A DNA stretch of 17,564 nucleotides from JAZGDL01 sp036477795 (GTDB lineage Bacteria > Planctomycetota > Phycisphaerae > UBA1845). The notes under the pieces were generated by a model, which worked only from the letters and a program-made list of their open reading frames with translations, did no database searches and was not told the origin of the DNA. The translations under genes and the position numbers were made by a program. Positions 13,941 to 17,564 of this stretch are shown here, one piece after another; the stretch's first letter is position 1; each line of letters begins with the position of its first letter. The DNA lies in assembly GCA_036477795.1 (NCBI GenBank), contig JAZGDL010000217.1, positions 1 through 17,564 on the forward strand. The letters are read 5' to 3'.

Positions 13941-15632
13941 TCAGCCGGACGAGGTGTGCAGGACCGCGCGGATCTCGCCCAGAAGCTGATCGACTTTGAA
14001 CGGCTTGAAGAGCACCGCCGCCAGCCCCTCGCGCCGCGCCCGAACTATTGCGTGATTGGGATCGTATCCGAAACCCGTCATCAGAATCACCGGCGTGTCG
14101 GCGTGGGCGTCCTTGGCGGCCGCAAACACTTCATAGCCGTTTCGGCCCGGCATTTTGATATCGCTCAGAACCAGGTCGAACCGCTGATTGCGAATCAGCT
14201 CGACGGCCTGGTTCCCGTTCTCCACCACCTGCACCTCACAGCCGTAGCTGGCCAGCACGTCGCGCACCGTCTCGCGAATCATCACCTCGTCGTCGGCGAT
14301 CAGCAGTTTCTTGCCCGTCAGGATGGGATCGTGGCGTCGCACCGCTGTGGGGCGATGGCCCAGCACCCCGCCCTTGGGCGATGTCACCCGCTTGATGGCC
14401 TCACGCACCGCCAGCGCATAGTTCGTAATCCGGTTCAGCCGATGCCGCAGATCGTCGTGCCCGATGTAGTCTTCAACCAGGTTCTCCACGTCGGTCATGA
14501 TGTCATTCAATGGCTCGGTCACTTCCGCCAACACGTGGCTGCCCAGTTGTCCCGTCGTCGTGAACCGCTCCACCACCAGCAGGTCCAGAATATGCAGTGC
14601 GGTGGCGATATCCGGGCCGAGCATCTCAGCCAACTGCCGGCCCTGGTCGTCAAAGGCCGCAAGCTGGTTGCTCTCCACGTTCAACACCCCGATCACTTCG
14701 TCGTTTAGACGAAGCGGGACGGTCAAGGAGCTGCGGGCCTCGTCCAGACCCTTGAGGTACCGGGGGTCTTTGGACACATCGGGGCAGTTGTAGCTGCGCC
14801 CGTAGTGAGCGACGTAGCCGGCGATTCCGTTGCCTTCCGGCAAAGCGTAGAGGTCAAAGTCTTCGACCGTTTCCGGCATACCGCTGGACAGCGCCATCTC
14901 CAGCTTGTTGGTTTTTTTGTCCAGGATGTGAATCGAGAAATTATCGAAGTGCATCAGGTCGTGAAGGTAGCGGACGATCTTCTGCTCCAGCAGCGCTAGC
15001 CGCTCGGCAGTGTCAAGGCTTGACACCTGCTCCTGATCCAGTCGGACGAGTTCGCGACCGGCATGGTCGACGGCTGCCAACTTCTCCTGCCGCGCCCGGA
15101 CCTGCGTCGCGTCGCGAACCACGGCCACCACCTGGCGTACCCCGCCGTCTTTGTCGAGCACCGGCGTGGCGGTGAGTTCAAACACGCCGCCGTCCGGCCT
15201 GCGCAATGTAAAACGCAGGCTTTGCGGCTGGTCACTGTCGCCGTCGGCCGACTCTAAAGTCTCTGATGCCAACACTTTGGCGCACTTAGCCCGCGTAAAA
15301 TCACAGACCTCTTCTGGAAAACGCAACAGGCGGCAGTTGGCCCAGACTAACTCTCCGCCGGCATCGATAATACCGACACCCTCCCCCTCGGCGGCAAGAT
15401 TGGCACATGGGCGGCACACCGAAAGAGCGGTTTCCAAACTGAAGGTTTCCGGAGAGGCAATGACGTAGCGGAATTGCCCGTTGGCCAGGAGGGCACGAGC
15501 TTCATCGAACGAGTCCACCGTCGCAACCTCGACACTTGCACCCAGCCAGTCTGAATGCGACGATGCGGTGCCTCCAGATTCGATCACCAGCACCTTGATC
15601 GTTTGTTGCGCCTGGTTCATACTCTTATCCAT
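13941..15632 (-). CDS. PAS-GAF-response regulator protein with degenerate kinase dimerisation domain
   Basis: 563 residues from the ATG at 15632 (AGCAGG about 9 bases upstream); a start at 15704 adding 24 residues is possible. Order: a receiver-like N-terminus lacking the phospho-acceptor Asp (about 12-71, IKVLVIESGG; RYVIASPE), a PAS domain (about 81-181), a GAF domain (about 201-351, FSIHILDKKTNKLEM, GNGIAGYVAHYGRSYNCPD, SLTVPLRLNDEVIGVLNVES) and a helical region (about 358-418). That region resembles a histidine-kinase dimerisation helix, but the catalytic His is Ala (LAEVTEPLNDI). No ATPase domain follows. The last part is a canonical receiver (443-561: acidic DD 447-448, LVLSD D491, MTG T519, FKPF K543). 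It likely integrates a small-molecule or redox signal and accepts phosphate from another kinase. A TATGAT box (15746-15741) is a weak promoter hint. There is no DNA-binding output. Confidence 0.85.
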   Translation of the reverse strand: MDKSMNQAQQTIKVLVIESGGTASSHSDWLGASVEVATVDSFDEARALLANGQFRYVIASPETFSLETALSVCRPCANLAAEGEGVGIIDAGGELVWANCRLLRFPEEVCDFTRAKCAKVLASETLESADGDSDQPQSLRFTLRRPDGGVFELTATPVLDKDGGVRQVVAVVRDATQVRARQEKLAAVDHAGRELVRLDQEQVSSLDTAERLALLEQKIVRYLHDLMHFDNFSIHILDKKTNKLEMALSSGMPETVEDFDLYALPEGNGIAGYVAHYGRSYNCPDVSKDPRYLKGLDEARSSLTVPLRLNDEVIGVLNVESNQLAAFDDQGRQLAEMLGPDIATALHILDLLVVERFTTTGQLGSHVLAEVTEPLNDIMTDVENLVEDYIGHDDLRHRLNRITNYALAVREAIKRVTSPKGGVLGHRPTAVRRHDPILTGKKLLIADDEVMIRETVRDVLASYGCEVQVVENGNQAVELIRNQRFDLVLSDIKMPGRNGYEVFAAAKDAHADTPVILMTGFGYDPNHAIVRARREGLAAVLFKPFKVDQLLGEIRAVLHTSSG

Positions 15633-15784
15633 GTCGCTCGGCCTGCTCGCTAACAGATGATAGCGCGAGACAGGCCGTGATTCCCCGTGAGCCCGCACGC
15701 GCATCTTCTTATTTCGCCTAGGTTAACGTCGCGGGCCCACATCATACAAGCACTTTTCCAAAATGATCCGGCGTCTGTAGAGAT

Positions 15785-16957
15785 TCATCGGCTACCCGCC
15801 GCCCGGGCCAGCAAACCTTCGTACACTCCGCACACTTCCTCGGTGTGCCGCTGCATTGACACCAGGCCCGCCTTGCGTTTGGCCGCCGCCGACATCCGTC
15901 TCCGAACCCCGTCATCCGCCAGAATCCGGATACGCGATGCCAAGGCGTCGCTGGCCTCCGGTGACGGCAGAACAAAGCCTGATACCCCGTCTTCTATTGC
16001 CTCGCAAGCACCGTCAAAACGCGTGGATATCGCCGGCAGGCCGCGCGAAACCGCCTCCAGCACCACGCGGCTGCAGGGGTCGTAGTAGGTGGGGTGCACC
16101 AGCACGTCAGCCGCGTGGAAGAACGCATCCACACGTTCGGCGGCTCCGCAAAAGCCGATAACGTCGCCCACCCCGAACCGCCTGGCCAAACGCCCCCACC
16201 GACGCCGATGCCCGCGGCCCACCACCAGCGCCCGTGCGGTAACCCCGCCCGACCGTACGACAGCGGACAGGGCCTCGATCAAGCACCCCACACCCTTAAG
16301 CCGGAAGTTATGACAAACCGCAAGCAGCAGCAGTTCATCATCACCGATACCATACATCTTGCGTATCTCATCGCGGTCCCGGGCGCGTTCCGCCGGTGTG
16401 GACTCGGTCACCTCCACACCGTTCAAGATGTGACGAATGTATGAATCCGGGTAACTGTAGTGATGGCGCAACTGCTGCGCCACGTATTGCGAGATGGCGA
16501 TCACGATCGGCCGCCGATCGCCGGTCAACCAGGCGCGTTCTTTGGCGAGCACCAGTCGCTGCCGGGCGTTGAATGCCATGCCGGCGCGCTTCAGTGCCCG
16601 GGCCGCGGCGGACCGCCTGGTTGACAGCGTACGGCGAATCGTCTCCGCCACCGTCCCCCCCCGCGGCTGATAGACTTGGGCCCCTTGGCACGGTGTCAAA
16701 GCATGGATCAGGTCGCAACCGGCCTCACCGATAGCGTTTTCTGCGGCACGAATGAACTGGGCAGTCGCCCCGGCCCGCGTCCACGCCGTGGTCTCGATGG
16801 TGTGAACGTTCATCCCCGGCTTCGAGGGCACGCCGCTTCGAGTAAAAACCTCCAGTGAAACCCCCCGAGACAGTAGTTGGCTGACGAACTCCCCGGTGGA
16901 CCGCTCCGCCCCCCCGCGCGACGGATCAAGCCATTCCACCACCAGCCCAATCTTCAT
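15785..16957 (-). CDS. GT4 glycosyltransferase, WaaG-like (LPS core)
   Basis: 390 residues, ATG at 16957 overlapping the upstream kinase stop (ATGA). It has a GT-B fold. The N-terminal half begins MKIGLVVEWLDPSRGGAERS, the usual GG-x-E/Q-R acceptor-side loop. The C-terminal half carries VCHNFRLKGVGCLIEAL (about 214-230), VVGRG, HAADVLVHPTYYDPCSRVVLEA (residues 281-302) and GVSGFVLP. The donor-binding E-x7-E motif of GT4 is D-x7-E here (D293, E301). HNFR-KG and the following motifs resemble WaaG, the heptose glucosyltransferase of lipopolysaccharide inner core, and the linked WaaP-like kinase supports that. It acts on the cytoplasmic face of the inner membrane with a nucleotide sugar. The exact sugar and acceptor are unknown. 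Confidence 0.85.
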   Translation of the reverse strand: MKIGLVVEWLDPSRGGAERSTGEFVSQLLSRGVSLEVFTRSGVPSKPGMNVHTIETTAWTRAGATAQFIRAAENAIGEAGCDLIHALTPCQGAQVYQPRGGTVAETIRRTLSTRRSAAARALKRAGMAFNARQRLVLAKERAWLTGDRRPIVIAISQYVAQQLRHHYSYPDSYIRHILNGVEVTESTPAERARDRDEIRKMYGIGDDELLLLAVCHNFRLKGVGCLIEALSAVVRSGGVTARALVVGRGHRRRWGRLARRFGVGDVIGFCGAAERVDAFFHAADVLVHPTYYDPCSRVVLEAVSRGLPAISTRFDGACEAIEDGVSGFVLPSPEASDALASRIRILADDGVRRRMSAAAKRKAGLVSMQRHTEEVCGVYEGLLARAAGSR

Positions 16958-17564
16958 CGGTCCAACTCCGCATCAGGTCCTCCCGATCCGGCCTGACCGC
17001 GGCGCCGGCGCTCGTCGTGCCGTGCAATCCTGGCCCTCTTGGCGGCGATCGCCCCCACCAGCCGTTTGCCTTCCGGGCCCAGCCGCCGCACCCCGAGATA
17101 ACGCCTGAGGAATCGCACCCGGTCGCTGGGCGTGGCCACCGACCGCGGCGTGGAATATGCCAACGCCGCCAGGTCCTTCACCCGCCATCGCCGGCGACGC
17201 CACACCGGCTTCCTGACCCGTTGCAGATCGATCAGCCGAAAGGCGGCGGTCCGCTTCGCCGAAGCGTCAAAGAAAATGTGCGCCAGATAGAGGTCGCGAT
17301 GCACGTATCCCCGCTCATGAAACCGCCGCACGAACTCAGCCAGGGCCACAACCATCCACCGCGGGCAACGCGACATTCGCCGCTCAGCCCACCGCTCCAG
17401 CGATTCACCCGGAACCGCCTCGGTGACCACCGCGCTGAAACGCTCCCGACGCCCGCGCATCGACTCCCCAAACGCCACCGGACGCACACAGTCGACACCG
17501 TCGGCCGCCACGGCGCGGATCCAGCGCCATTCCATCCACGCCGTCCCATGCCCGGCCGACCCCG
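16954..17564 (-). CDS. WaaP/Kdo-type lipopolysaccharide core kinase (N-terminus outside window)
   Basis: The frame stays open upstream of the first ATG (17535) to the window edge (...AGHGTAW-MEWRW), so the start is missing; about 203 residues are visible. The kinase core is clear (numbering from the Met at 17535): GYVHRDLYLAHIFFD (catalytic H79-R-D81) and FRLIDLQRV (metal-binding D103, a DLQR in place of DFG), as in the WaaP/InaA/Kdo-kinase family. These enzymes phosphorylate heptose or Kdo of LPS inner core on the cytoplasmic side of the membrane. The C-terminus is strongly basic (KRARIARHDERRRR), which would suit membrane binding. It overlaps the glycosyltransferase by four bases, so the two are probably co-translated. 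The exact sugar target is undetermined. Confidence 0.82.
   Translation of the reverse strand, partial: GSAGHGTAWMEWRWIRAVAADGVDCVRPVAFGESMRGRRERFSAVVTEAVPGESLERWAERRMSRCPRWMVVALAEFVRRFHERGYVHRDLYLAHIFFDASAKRTAAFRLIDLQRVRKPVWRRRRWRVKDLAALAYSTPRSVATPSDRVRFLRRYLGVRRLGPEGKRLVGAIAAKRARIARHDERRRRGQAGSGGPDAELDR

Overview
The window is a GC-rich chromosomal segment of a Gram-negative bacterium, most likely a planctomycete (Phycisphaerae-like or a related uncultured lineage). The evidence is two secreted proteins ending in a VPTxSxW + membrane helix + Arg sorting tail (PEP-CTERM/IPTL-CTERM style), a cohesin-like/DUF4215 cysteine-rich surface protein, a lipopolysaccharide-core glycosyltransferase/kinase pair, an intact eight-gene MoxR-Bat operon, and several families of short dispersed palindromes of a kind I associate with planctomycete genomes. 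The lineage call is inference.

Layout. Bases 1-1218 (+) hold the C-terminal two thirds of an adenine deaminase cut by the window edge. At 1276-2856 (+) is a secreted endonuclease/exonuclease/phosphatase-fold protein with an N-terminal CBM9-like module. Convergent to it, 3081-4616 (-) is a large secreted Cys-rich protein with the same type of C-terminal tag, behind a roughly 295-base structured leader/intergenic region. From 13660 down to 4912 (-) runs one operon: moxR, DUF58 protein, DUF4381-like lipoprotein, batA, batB, batC, batD, batE. Most genes overlap by 1-4 bases, or by a few more depending on the start, so translation is probably coupled. The operon should form an inner-membrane/periplasmic assembly of an AAA+ ATPase with several metal-binding VWA proteins, TPR proteins and beta-sandwich scaffolds; its biochemical function is still unsettled in the literature. 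Upstream, 13941-15632 (-) encodes a signalling protein with PAS, GAF and receiver domains and a dead histidine-kinase remnant. Then 15785-16957 (-) is a WaaG-like GT4 glycosyltransferase, overlapping by four bases with a WaaP-like kinase that runs off the right edge; both probably act on LPS core.

The most interesting structure is not a gene. At least five families of short dyad repeats are scattered through the window. They occupy the only two real gaps inside the Bat operon (moxR/DUF58 and batA/batB) and also lie in frame inside three of its genes, where they encode short peptides (SPRIAIRGL in the lipoprotein; R-D/G-ESRGS in both BatE and BatD). A cluster of three more dyads sits immediately upstream of the operon promoter region. 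This looks like a mobile or amplified small palindromic element set that tolerates, and is co-opted by, protein linkers.
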